64,000 nt of DNA from Candidatus Methanoperedens sp. (GCA_026552955.1 JAPMTS010000014.1:124001-188000); one strand, 5' to 3'. Positions 55,366 to 63,391 are shown, counted from the stretch's first letter. Numbers and translations are program-made. Notes: a model not told the origin generated them from the letters alone.

Positions 55366-55452
55366 AACACGGATGACACAGATCGGACGGATTTACACGG
55401 ATAATCGTATCCGTGTGCATCCGCGTAATCCGCGTCATCCGTGTGCTATCGG
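55366..55452. repeat. CACGGAT palindromic repeat, copy 4
   Basis: TTTACACGGATA-ATCG-TATCCGTGTGCATCCG again forms a near-perfect hairpin. Confidence 0.75.
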
Positions 55453-55675
55453 AAGTGCTGATGGATTCAGATGTTTTGAAATCACTAGCCAGCGCAAACA
55501 TTTGTAATAAAACGCGCTCAAGCTTTGCAACTTTGCGGTGTAAGGCGCTCATATTTATGCACAATTTAATATAATTTATTCATTCGCGCAATATATTGCT
55601 CTCTCCCTAGTCCCTGCTTTCCTTCCCATGGGCTACTCTGGCGTAAACACGCATCATACTTAATTTACATAATGG

Positions 55676-55720
55676 TTTAAATTTAATTACAATGGTATCG
55701 TAATTAAATTGTAATTAATT
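55676..55720. promoter_or_regulatory. AT-rich operator-like inverted repeat before the 55749 gene
   Basis: AATTTAATTAC (55680-55690) and GTAATTAAATT (55700-55710) are an inverted repeat, followed by GTAATTAATTATAAC. Similar TTACAAT/ATTGTAA sites precede the winged-helix and methyltransferase genes. A regulator shared across the cluster is likely. Confidence 0.55.
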
Positions 55721-55748
55721 ATAACATACTATAAATATATTTATTAGC

Positions 55749-56273
55749 ATGAAGTTTACGCGTGACGGTAAAGAACATATTGCTATTAAAAAGATTTGCC
55801 TGAATGACGATACGGTTATTGGTGTTTTTGAGGGAAGTAGGGGGGCCAATCCAGACCATGATATTCTTATCAAGTACCAAGAAAATGGTAAGCGATTGAG
55901 AACCCCTAAGCATATTCATTGGGTTATTGATTTACTTATCAAGAAAGAGCATAATCGAGATCTTACTTTAGAGTTCATGAAGTATTTGCGGAGTATGTAT
56001 GATAAGGTTGAACCGTTTAAGAGTAAAGAAGATAGAAAAAAGTGCACTCTAAGTCAGACTACTCATGAAAAACTAAAGCCATTTCAGGAATTAAATAAGT
56101 TTGGAGAATACAAAGTGGATTTTATCGGGAATCTTATTGAGTTAATGATAAAGATGGAAAAGAACACTCCTCCAGAAAAACCAGCAAGAGTTTTCAAAGA
56201 GTTAATGGACGCCATGATTGCGGAAAAAGAAATCTTTGTTATTGTCAGTAAGGCTACGCAAATTGGCCGATAA
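55749..56273 (+). CDS. 174-residue protein of the modification cluster (candidate nuclease or specificity partner)
   Basis: The product starts MKFTRDGKEHIAIKKICLND and continues with HDILIKYQENGKRLRTPKHI and HWVIDLLIKKEHNRDLTLEF, with a helical, charged C-terminus. No known catalytic motif is obvious. It converges with a Dam-type methyltransferase and its promoter shares the operator-like motif, so it could be the restriction partner. Function not recognised. Confidence 0.6.
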   Translation: MKFTRDGKEHIAIKKICLNDDTVIGVFEGSRGANPDHDILIKYQENGKRLRTPKHIHWVIDLLIKKEHNRDLTLEFMKYLRSMYDKVEPFKSKEDRKKCTLSQTTHEKLKPFQELNKFGEYKVDFIGNLIELMIKMEKNTPPEKPARVFKELMDAMIAEKEIFVIVSKATQIGR

Positions 56274-56292
56274 TGGTTTTTTAATATAAAAT

Positions 56293-57174
56293 TTAATAAT
56301 TTAAAATCACTGCTTCTGCTATTGCTCCTCTTCCATTACCATTGCAATTTATCATCCTCTTTGCGCTGACTTTCTCAATTCTATAATCATTATACAATTC
56401 TAAAATAAAGTCTGAATAACTGTTGCTTAACATTAATTGACAGCCTTTTTTATCAAGTTCGCGATAAACATCTGCTAGGCGACTCTGGTCTTTTTCTGAA
56501 AACGAACTGCTTGTATAACTTGTGAAGCTGGAAGTTTGAGAGAGGGGATGATATGGGGGGTCGAAATACACGAAATCTTTTTGCTGAGCTATATTGATTA
56601 TTTCCTCGAAGGGCATTGATTTTAGTGTAACACCCTGAAGCAGCTTTTGCGCTTCTCTTAAATCTTTTTCCTGGAAAATGGAGGGATTTTTATAGCTCCC
56701 TATAGGTACGTTAAATTTCCCTTTAGAATTCACACGATAAAGACCGTTAAAGCAAGTTTTGTTTAAATAAATAAAACGTGCTACTGATTCCATTTTTGAT
56801 AAAATTTTTGTATCTATACCCCGTTGAAAATAATAATATTCTTTACAATGTTTTGACCTATGATCTTTCAATAATTCTAATAATCCTTCAACATCATATT
56901 TTATAATTTCGTAACAATTTATAAGTTCCTGGTTATTATCAGAAAGAAAAAATTCCTTATCAGAATATAAATTTTTTATATAAAAAAATACTGCGCCACT
57001 TCCTAAGAAAGGTTCAAAATATTTATTAAATTGTTTTGGGAAGAAATCTACAAATTGGTTCAATAATTGTGTTTTGCCGCCAGCCCATTTTATAAATGTA
57101 GGAATCGAATTATTTTTTTGGTATTTTTTTGAAGATGTTTCAAGAAACCGTTGTTTCAGTAAGATTTCACTCAT
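56293..57174 (-). CDS. D12-class adenine-N6 DNA methyltransferase (Dam-like)
   Basis: The 293-residue enzyme has the AdoMet motif FIKWAGGKTQLLNQF and FEPFLGSGAVFFYI, and the catalytic DPPYHPLSQ (DPPY) at about residue 200, in the alpha-class order. It methylates adenine in a short DNA site, as Dam or DpnII-type methylases do. I start at ATG 57174; TTG 57177 is also possible. It overlaps the stop of the winged-helix gene by 8 nt. Confidence 0.92.
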   Translation of the reverse strand: MSEILLKQRFLETSSKKYQKNNSIPTFIKWAGGKTQLLNQFVDFFPKQFNKYFEPFLGSGAVFFYIKNLYSDKEFFLSDNNQELINCYEIIKYDVEGLLELLKDHRSKHCKEYYYFQRGIDTKILSKMESVARFIYLNKTCFNGLYRVNSKGKFNVPIGSYKNPSIFQEKDLREAQKLLQGVTLKSMPFEEIINIAQQKDFVYFDPPYHPLSQTSSFTSYTSSSFSEKDQSRLADVYRELDKKGCQLMLSNSYSDFILELYNDYRIEKVSAKRMINCNGNGRGAIAEAVILNY

Positions 57175-57451
57175 CAACTATGTTTCCCCCAGTAATTTCA
57201 TCAATTTTGGATAAAACTTTTATTCCTTTATCAGTTATTTTGAATAACTTGGTTTTTCTTCTTTCAGGCGTTAAGCAAATGACTATTCTATTTTCCATTA
57301 GTTCACTCAATGTACTGCTTACGTGACTAATCGGAATGCTCAGATTTGTTGAAATGTCGCTTGGGGTAAATACTGAATTCTTTAGCAATAATAAAATACG
57401 AAGCCTCTTATCGCTTGATTTTACAAAGCTGATTAAATCCCAATCGTTCAT
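57167..57451 (-). CDS. Winged-helix regulator of the modification cluster
   Basis: The 94-residue protein is a compact winged helix: SSDKRLRILLLLKNSVFTPS, SIPISHVSSTLSELMENRIV and KLFKITDKGIKVLSK. It is co-transcribed with the D12 methyltransferase and lies beside the TTACAA/TTGTAAC operator-like sites. It may act like the control (C) proteins of restriction-modification systems. Confidence 0.78.
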   Translation of the reverse strand: MNDWDLISFVKSSDKRLRILLLLKNSVFTPSDISTNLSIPISHVSSTLSELMENRIVICLTPERRKTKLFKITDKGIKVLSKIDEITGGNIVDE

Positions 57452-57454
57452 TGG

Positions 57455-57565
57455 CTTGATTTAGGTTACAAGGTGGTTTAAACTTAGTTACAAGATAATT
57501 GTAATTAAATTGTAACATTATTTTTTTAAGTACTCTGTAATTAAATAATAATTAAAATGTAACTA
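57455..57565. promoter_or_regulatory. Divergent promoter with repeated TTGTAAC / GTTACAA sites
   Basis: GTTACAAGATAATTGTAATTAAATTGTAAC (57487-57516) is an inverted repeat. A second site, CTGTAATTAAATAATAATTAAAATGTAAC, lies at 57535-57563, and a half site GGTTACAAGG at 57464. The gap drives the winged-helix gene one way and the 57598 gene the other. Confidence 0.6.
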
Positions 57566-57597
57566 TATTTATTTAGTCTCAGAAATATATTTTAAGC

Positions 57598-58128
57598 ATG
57601 GTAAAAAAACCTGCAATCTATAGTGCCGAGCTTAATAAAACACCGCTAAGAATTCGAAACACTACAAGAGAAGAATTTCGAAAAAAACTCGTAGAAATTC
57701 CATTTCGTGGATATGAGGTGGAAACCCTTTCCGATGGAAGAAAAATTTGTATAACAAAACCTGGCGGAAAAAATGTTTACGGACGAATGCAAATTCATGA
57801 TTTCATGGTTTAGATTCTTGATGAATCTAATAATAAACTCTGGAGAATAAGTCATAAAGAAATATTTAATGATCTCAAAAATAAAATGAACCAAAATAGT
57901 ACCGAAGCCAAAAAAGTCATTTTAGCTCTAAAAAGGGTTCATGAGGGAGAGGAGCCTGAAGAAGTATTGAATGAAAATGCACAGTTGGGCAAATCATTAC
58001 AAGGTTATGCTCCAGATTTAATTCTCAAAGTCTACAAATGGATATGGGGGCAAGAAGATTGTAATTATCCCAACGGCGAGGGGAGAAACATGTCTATGAA
58101 TGCTATTATGGAAGAAATATTCAGATGA
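57598..58128 (+). pseudogene. Protein of about 176 residues interrupted by one in-frame TAG
   Basis: The frame from ATG 57598 encodes MVKKPAIYSAELNKTPLRIR ... MQIHDFMV, then TAG at 57811-57813. The same frame then stays open with protein-like sequence (ILDESNNKLWRISHKEIFND) into the segment that starts at ATG 57886 and ends with WIWGQEDCNYPNGEGRNMSM ... EEIFR. The simplest reading is one gene with a Trp-to-amber nonsense change. Readthrough as pyrrolysine cannot be excluded in this order. No known family. Confidence 0.6.
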
Positions 58129-58134
58129 ATGGTC

Positions 58135-58365
58135 TCAACTTTTTGGATTAATTAGAATAACTCTCCCTTGTCGAATGGATTCTTGCTCATCAATTTGACT
58201 TCCACAATCACGACAGAAAATTTGTAAATCCTTTTTATTTATGCCTTCAGTTTTTACTTCTTCAAACTTCCCGTCAATAAATTCCAAGATTTGATATTGA
58301 TTTGGCTCAGTATCAAAAAATCCAAAACCACATTTTGGACACTTATTTTTCCCGACTCTTTTCAT
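58135..58365 (-). CDS. Small zinc-ribbon protein
   Basis: The 76-residue product has KNKCPKCGFGFFDTEPNQYQ and LQIFCRDCGSQIDEQESI, a two-knuckle zinc ribbon. It begins 7 nt after the stop of the 60-residue gene on the same strand. Probably part of the modification cluster. Function unknown. Confidence 0.6.
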   Translation of the reverse strand: MKRVGKNKCPKCGFGFFDTEPNQYQILEFIDGKFEEVKTEGINKKDLQIFCRDCGSQIDEQESIRQGRVILINPKS

Positions 58366-58372
58366 AAATCAC

Positions 58373-58555
58373 TTATTCTTCAATCATATCAGCCAGATAA
58401 TGCATTACTTTACCCATGCTGATTTTTTTCAAAGATTCTTCTTGCTTATTTCCATTGATGACATTTACGACTTCGATTGGAAGATAAATCTCTCTATTTT
58501 CACAACATATTGACACTTTCCGTAATAGATCTACTAAATCATTTATTTTCATCAT
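58373..58555 (-). CDS. 60-residue hypothetical protein
   Basis: The product MMKINDLVDLLRKVSICCEN continues with YLPIEVVNVINGNKQEESLK and an acidic helix (GKVMHYLADMIEE). It lies between the zinc-ribbon gene and the TTACAAT-containing promoter of the second methyltransferase gene. Family not recognised. Confidence 0.5.
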   Translation of the reverse strand: MMKINDLVDLLRKVSICCENREIYLPIEVVNVINGNKQEESLKKISMGKVMHYLADMIEE

Positions 58556-58589
58556 ACCATCGCAGTCTTAAAGGTTTTCAAAGTATAAA

Positions 58590-58635
58590 TACTTACAGTT
58601 TAATTACAATTTATTTACAATTAAATATGTAAATG
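58590..58635. promoter_or_regulatory. AT-rich operator-like region before the second methyltransferase
   Basis: CAGTTTAATTACAATTTATTTACAATTAAATATG carries two TTACAATT sites of the same kind as those at 55676 and 57487. TATAAATACTTAC just upstream may be the TATA box of one of the divergent genes. Confidence 0.55.
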
Positions 58636-58673
58636 AAAACAAATATTACCAGCCAGTAAAATTCAAGGTTGAA

Positions 58674-59627
58674 ATGGTAACAAAAAATTCAAAGCCAGAG
58701 CAAGAACAAAAACTAGTTCATATTTCAATGAAAGAAATAACTCATCAAGATTATTTAAAAATTTTAAAAAAACATGATCACGTTGTTATTGATAACGTAA
58801 AAGTCCCCCTCAATGCAAATAGTAAGATAAAAAAATTCGCCCCATCCACCTTCACCCCCGAAACCACCACCGTCTGGAGCTTCCCCGACCGCGGCGACTG
58901 GGCAACGCACGTTGGCAACTACAGGGGCAACTGGTCGCCCTACATTCCCCGAAACCTCATTCTTCGTTATACGGCGCCCGGTGAGCTGGTTCTTGACCAG
59001 ATGGCTGGCTCAGGCACAACGCTTGTGGAATGCAAGCTCCTGGGGCGGCGCGCCGTGGGCGTGGACATAAACCCGGATGCGGTCATGGTGGCGCGAAACA
59101 GGCTGGACTTTTCTTATGCGACCCTGGACGCTGATTATGTGGCGCCGGAGATAAAAACGTATGTCGGGGATGCGCGCTGCCTTGACCTTATCGGAAACGA
59201 GACCATTGACTTCATCGCAACCCATCCACCTTATGCCAGCATTATCCCGTATTCCCATGACCGCGTGGGTGATTTATCAAGCGTTCATAACATTGCCGAA
59301 TTCCAGGATGAAATGCGCCGTGTCGCCTTTGAGTGCATGCGCGTCCTCAAACCGGGAAAGCACTGCGCCATCCTCATGGGTGATTCGCGGCGCAACAAGC
59401 ATTTCATTCCCATAACGCCGCGGGTGATGATGAGCTTCCTTGAGGCGGGATTTATTCTCAGGGAGGATATCATCAAGATGCAGTGGAAGATGAAAAGCAC
59501 CAGGGAAAAGTGGTTCGGGAAGAAATATGATTTTTACCTGATAGGGCATGAGCACCTGTATGTGTTCAGGAAACCTGATGTGGAGGAGAGGACGACGAAA
59601 TTTAAGGAGAGTATGAAGTGGTGGTAG
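58674..59627 (+). CDS. DNA methyltransferase (N4-C/N6-A class, TPPY-type), copy 1
   Basis: The 317-residue enzyme has the AdoMet motif DQMAGSGTTLVECKLLGRRAVGVDI and the catalytic THPPYASIIPYS. The segment LVHISMKEITHQDYLKILKK at the N-terminus is AT-rich, while the DNA turns GC-rich from 58848 on (FAPSTFTPETTTVWSFP). The GC-rich part is nearly identical to 60267-61061, so the gene is a fusion of two pieces. It lies last in the modification cluster. Confidence 0.87.
   Translation: MVTKNSKPEQEQKLVHISMKEITHQDYLKILKKHDHVVIDNVKVPLNANSKIKKFAPSTFTPETTTVWSFPDRGDWATHVGNYRGNWSPYIPRNLILRYTAPGELVLDQMAGSGTTLVECKLLGRRAVGVDINPDAVMVARNRLDFSYATLDADYVAPEIKTYVGDARCLDLIGNETIDFIATHPPYASIIPYSHDRVGDLSSVHNIAEFQDEMRRVAFECMRVLKPGKHCAILMGDSRRNKHFIPITPRVMMSFLEAGFILREDIIKMQWKMKSTREKWFGKKYDFYLIGHEHLYVFRKPDVEERTTKFKESMKWW
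58848..59627 (+). repeat. About 780-bp duplicated methyltransferase segment, unit 1
   Basis: Nearly identical to 60267-61061. The left edge is sharp: both begin at ATTCGCCCCATCCACC after unrelated AT-rich sequence. A third shorter piece lies at 61770-61881. Confidence 0.85.
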
Positions 59628-59648
59628 GCGCGTTCCATTCGATAAAAC

Positions 59649-59906
59649 TTAGGCAGCGACCTGGAAAGATTGTCCAATGGGTTGGAAATTGGCTACTTCC
59701 TTGCGTTCTAATTTCTTCCTGATCTCGTCAAAACGCTTTACAATTTCCTGCGAATAGAGCCGTTCTCCACAATGCAGGCAAACCTCTGCCTTGACTTTTA
59801 GAATGGCTGTATTAACACCTCCACGCAATAATTTCTCAACCTCTTTTTCTGTAAGCTCTCCGCCGCAAACAGGACACTTATCAAATGGTTTTGTTTGTTT
59901 CATCAT
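59649..59906 (-). CDS. Antitoxin with YgiT-type zinc finger
   Basis: The 85-residue product has CPVCGGELTEKEVEKLLRGG and EVCLHCGERLYSQEIVKRFD, the zinc-binding N-terminal domain of MqsA/YgiT antitoxins. I take ATG 59906, which overlaps the toxin stop as ATGA and has AAAGGAG upstream. No C-terminal HTH domain is present, as in short archaeal members. Confidence 0.85.
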   Translation of the reverse strand: MMKQTKPFDKCPVCGGELTEKEVEKLLRGGVNTAILKVKAEVCLHCGERLYSQEIVKRFDEIRKKLERKEVANFQPIGQSFQVAA

Positions 59907-60211
59907 TTTCTCCTTTGCCAGTTTATCCATTTAGAAGGGTCTGGTCTATACACTGTTATCATAACTGCCCATTTTGTATCGAGATTATATGCCCAAACAC
60001 TATGAACGGGTTCGTTATTAAATAAATTACCATATATTAAGCAACTCGGATAAGGTTTATCATCCTTATAATCTTCAATAATTTTACCAGTGAGTACTGA
60101 AAAGAATATCTCATCATAAGATAACACATCATTTTGCGCTTCTTCATCAGCATGGTCAGTAATGCGAATCTGACCCGCCCGAATAGCATTTTGGATATCA
60201 GTTATTTCCAT
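59903..60211 (-). CDS. DUF4258 toxin
   Basis: The 102-residue protein has ITDHADEEAQNDVLSYDEIF, IEDYKDDKPYPSCLIYGNLF and WAVMITVYRPDPSKWINW, the DUF4258 RelE-like pattern. It is upstream of the YgiT-type antitoxin, the usual order for this pair. The module sits between two copies of the methyltransferase segment. Confidence 0.85.
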   Translation of the reverse strand: MEITDIQNAIRAGQIRITDHADEEAQNDVLSYDEIFFSVLTGKIIEDYKDDKPYPSCLIYGNLFNNEPVHSVWAYNLDTKWAVMITVYRPDPSKWINWQRRK

Positions 60212-60266
60212 TTATGATTCCTTTGGCATACCTATATAATTTTATACTTCATATAATATACTCTCA

Positions 60267-61061
60267 CAATTCGCCCCATCCACCTTCACCCCCGAAACCA
60301 CCACCGTCTGGAGCTTCCCCGACCGCGGCGACTGGGCAACGCACGTGGGCAACTACAGGTGCAACTGGTCGCCCTACATTCCCCGAAACCTCATCCTTCG
60401 ATATACGGCACCCGGTGAGCTGGTTCTTGACCAGATGGCGGGCTCGAGCACAACGCTTGTGGAATGCACGCTCCTGGGGCGGCGCGCCGTGGGCGTGGAC
60501 ATAAACCCGGATGCGGTCATGGTGGCGCGAAACAGGCTGGACTTTTCTTATGCGACCCTGGACGCTGATTATGTGGCGCCGGAGATAAAAACGTATTCCG
60601 GGGATGCGCGCTGCCTTGACCTTATCGGGAGCCAGACCATTGACCTCATAGCAACCCATCCTCCTTATGCCAGCATTATCCCGTATTCCCATGACCGCAA
60701 GGGAGATTTATCAAGCGTTCATAACATTGCCGAATTCCAGGATGAAATGCGCCGGGTAGCGGTTGAATGCATGCGCGTCCTCAAACCGGGAAAGCACTGC
60801 GCCATCCTCATGGGTGATTCCCGGCGCAACAAGCATTTCATTCCCATAACGCCGCGGGTGCTGATGAGCTTCCTTGAAGCGGGTTTCATTCTCAGGGAGG
60901 ATATCATCAAGATGCAGTGGAAGATGAAAAGCACGAGAGAGAAGTGGTTCGGGAAGAAATATGATTTTTACCTGATAGGACATGAGCATCTGTATGTATT
61001 CAGGAAACCGGATGTGGAGGAGAGGGTGACGAAGTTTAAGGAGAGTATGAAGTGGTGGTAG
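60267..61061 (+). CDS. DNA methyltransferase, copy 2, truncated at the N-terminus
   Basis: The sequence from 60267 matches copy 1 almost base for base, but the AT-rich N-terminal 55 codons are missing. Translation would have to begin at GTG 60345 or at an unrelated start. The AdoMet motif reads MAGSSTTLVE instead of MAGSGTTLVE, a change of a key Gly, so activity is doubtful. Catalytic THPPY is kept. Probably a decaying duplicate. Confidence 0.75.
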   Translation, partial: QFAPSTFTPETTTVWSFPDRGDWATHVGNYRCNWSPYIPRNLILRYTAPGELVLDQMAGSSTTLVECTLLGRRAVGVDINPDAVMVARNRLDFSYATLDADYVAPEIKTYSGDARCLDLIGSQTIDLIATHPPYASIIPYSHDRKGDLSSVHNIAEFQDEMRRVAVECMRVLKPGKHCAILMGDSRRNKHFIPITPRVLMSFLEAGFILREDIIKMQWKMKSTREKWFGKKYDFYLIGHEHLYVFRKPDVEERVTKFKESMKWW

Positions 61062-61120
61062 GTGGCAGTACGACATATAATTAGAAAACTTTAGATAATA
61101 TAAAATCTAAAGGGATAGAT

Positions 61121-61378
61121 ATGACTGTTATACATATAAAAGACGATACAAAAGAGCTTTTAATGAAATTTATGGCAGAAATTCGACAGAAAGAGAAAAA
61201 AAGAGTCTCCTACGATGAGACCATTAAATATTTACTTGAAGGGGGTAAACGAAAAAATAAAAAAAAGTTATTACCTCTTTTTGGATGCATTGAGAAAGGA
61301 CAGGCTTATAAAGATCTTGAGGAGTTGAAATTACTGGATGAAAAAAGATTTGAGCGCTTATCCAGGAGTCGTAGTTGA
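61121..61378 (+). CDS. VapB-like antitoxin
   Basis: The 85-residue protein has MTVIHIKDDTKELLMKFMAE and SYDETIKYLLEGGKRKNKKK, then an acidic helical tail. It is immediately followed by, and overlaps by 41 nt, a PIN toxin gene, the usual order. It has no certain DNA-binding fold. Confidence 0.78.
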   Translation: MTVIHIKDDTKELLMKFMAEIRQKEKKRVSYDETIKYLLEGGKRKNKKKLLPLFGCIEKGQAYKDLEELKLLDEKRFERLSRSRS

Positions 61379-61766
61379 TACTGGCGTCTGGATAGAATAT
61401 TTTTTAGAAACAACTCTCGGTCGAAAATTTAAAGAAAAAATAGTTGAAAGCAGAATTTCGATATACATAAGTGAAACGGTTGTTTCTGAGATATTTTATG
61501 TTTTTTGCAGGCAGAAAGGGTTTCAAGAAGCAAAAAAGAAGATTGATATGGTTTTAGATGGGGCTGAAGTTATCGAGGGTAGAGAGATTCAAATGATCGC
61601 TGGAAAATACAAGTGTGAACGTGCAATTTCACTTTCAGATTGTTTCACAATGGCCGTTTCGAAAAGTATAGGCTCTCCAGCGCTGTTTAAAGAGGAGGAG
61701 GAAATATGTCTGGAAATCAATAAAAAAGCCTTTGATGTTGAACTCTTTTTCTTGGAAAATATCTGA
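61338..61766 (+). CDS. PIN-domain toxin (VapC-like)
   Basis: The 142-residue protein has GVVVDTGVWIEYFLETTLGR and ERAISLSDCFTMAVSKS, the two acidic motifs of VapC RNases. The first in-frame ATG at 61338 lies inside the antitoxin gene. Its 3' end is followed directly by the third methyltransferase fragment. Confidence 0.83.
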   Translation: MKKDLSAYPGVVVDTGVWIEYFLETTLGRKFKEKIVESRISIYISETVVSEIFYVFCRQKGFQEAKKKIDMVLDGAEVIEGREIQMIAGKYKCERAISLSDCFTMAVSKSIGSPALFKEEEEICLEINKKAFDVELFFLENI

Positions 61767-61769
61767 TTT

Positions 61770-61881
61770 CTGGAGCTTCCCCGACCGCGGCGACTGGGCA
61801 ACGCACGTTGGCAACTACAGGGGCAACTGGTCGCCCTACATCCCCCGTAATCTCATTCTTCGTTATACGGCGCCCGGTGAG
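61770..61881 (+). repeat. Third copy of the methyltransferase segment (fragment)
   Basis: CTGGAGCTTCCCCGACCGCGGCGACTGGGCAACGCACG to GGCGCCCGGTGAG matches the start of the duplicated segment. It breaks off at the point where the interspersed hairpin repeat of 19977 begins again. Confidence 0.85.
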
Positions 61882-61978
61882 TTCATGTTAAACCCCGCCA
61901 GCGGCGGCGCATCCGCCGGGGTCTGGGGTCGCACCCCAGCGCCATTAAGATAATGTTGACCGAAAGTGTTGATAGTAC
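61882..61978. repeat. Interspersed repeat with hairpin, copy 2
   Basis: Close copy of 19977-20075. CTGGGGTCGCACCCCAG is identical in both. It is fused to the third methyltransferase fragment on the left. Confidence 0.7.
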
Positions 61979-62220
61979 GCTATCCTGTCCAAAAATCGTA
62001 ATCCTACAGGAGTTCGTATCAGTTCGTGTTCATCTTGATTGAATCCTATTTTTCATATACGGCGCCGCCTTTCGGCGGGTTGCTGTATGGGATTCTAATT
62101 AAACTGTGAAAACATTGTCTGATCGACACAAAGATGATTAAGGAAGGCCATGAGGATTGTTAGATTCGGACATGTTTAAATATTCCAAATGCACTCTATT
62201 TCAACAGGGCAAAGAAAATG
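61979..62220. other. Non-coding gap before trm1 stop
   Basis: Contains GAGTTCGTATCAGTTCG (a partial copy of the TACGAACTC repeat) and a GCCGCC-TTT-CGGCGG hairpin near 62063. No gene seen. Confidence 0.45.
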
Positions 62221-63354
62221 TCAGCTACCAGCCATCTCCATCACAACCTTCTTTATCTCCTCCATCCCCGCATCCGTCTTGAAGGAAATCCCTGAGAAAT
62301 GCGTTCGTGATGCTTGAAAGCCTTTCTCCTTCAAAGCAGTAACAAGGTCGATTGTGGACATTGCAGTTATCCCCAGGAGCTTGCACACCTTATGGATGTC
62401 GTAATGCATCGGGATATCAAGCTCATCGCTGCATGATGTTATCAATTTGCGCACATCCTTGAATTCCCTCTTCTGGGCCTCATCAAGCAGCTTCTGGCAA
62501 AACTCCCGATCATGAAGTCCCCCCAACCACAACGGTCCTGCAAGGGATGTCTTGTGACTGCATACAGGACATTTTTCTTCCATATGGACAGCAAGCCCCA
62601 GCTTCCAGTTTCTATCCCCGCAATTGAAACAATGAGAGAGAAATCCCATGTTCTTCAAGCATTCATCCGCTTCCTTGATGCCTTTTTTCACCGAAACGAA
62701 GAGCCGGACATAATGAGCGCTGGCATATGAAAGCAGAGGCGCCATGGCCTTATCGTATTTTGCCAGCGTCCTTGCCGCAGCGCCCATTAGTATCCTTACT
62801 CCCATCTCAGGGTAGTATTCGGTCTTGAGAGGTACAGCCGAATAGTTCCTGATGCCTGCTTTTTTATGGGCGCCGCAAAGGGGTGCTGTATCCGTGGCAG
62901 TAATGCAAAGCAATCGCTTTGTTGAGAAACACGCCGCATCCAGGAATGGCGCAGGGGTTCCGAAGGGGTCAAGGTCTATTATATCAAAACTGCTATCCAG
63001 CATCACTACATTGGCGTTCCTCTTCATTGCAGTGCAATTGGAGAGGTTATTAAGTTCGATATTTCTTTTTATTAATCCGTATGAAGCCTCTTCCCAGTCG
63101 CTCATTGTGGTATTCAAACCAACTTCACCTGCAATGCGAAGCCCCCGGATCCCTGATGCACAAAGAGCATCAAGATACGTGTAATCAGGATTGTCTCTTG
63201 AAAAACATGCTATTGCCGCCACTGCCATATCCCTGTTGGCTCTCATTGCAGGATTGTAGAAGACCTGGACCGATGAAGGCGGGAAATTTGAATTCTCATC
63301 AGGGACCGGTACCTCGACCTTTGTGGTGCCTTCAGTGATTATTTTTGTCAGCAT
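62221..63354 (-). CDS. trm1: tRNA (guanine26-N2)-dimethyltransferase Trm1
   Basis: The 377-residue enzyme has FYNPAMRANRDMAVAAIACF, LDALCASGIRGLRIAGE (AdoMet site), and the catalytic DLDPFGTPAPFLDAA. A C-terminal zinc-binding part carries CFNCGDRNW and CPVCSHK. It dimethylates G26 in tRNAs. The length is typical for archaeal Trm1. It is downstream of the HdrA-like gene on the same strand. Confidence 0.95.
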   Translation of the reverse strand: MLTKIITEGTTKVEVPVPDENSNFPPSSVQVFYNPAMRANRDMAVAAIACFSRDNPDYTYLDALCASGIRGLRIAGEVGLNTTMSDWEEASYGLIKRNIELNNLSNCTAMKRNANVVMLDSSFDIIDLDPFGTPAPFLDAACFSTKRLLCITATDTAPLCGAHKKAGIRNYSAVPLKTEYYPEMGVRILMGAAARTLAKYDKAMAPLLSYASAHYVRLFVSVKKGIKEADECLKNMGFLSHCFNCGDRNWKLGLAVHMEEKCPVCSHKTSLAGPLWLGGLHDREFCQKLLDEAQKREFKDVRKLITSCSDELDIPMHYDIHKVCKLLGITAMSTIDLVTALKEKGFQASRTHFSGISFKTDAGMEEIKKVVMEMAGS

Positions 63355-63391
63355 GAGATTTCCACATTTGGCGGGATTTCCTTATATAATG

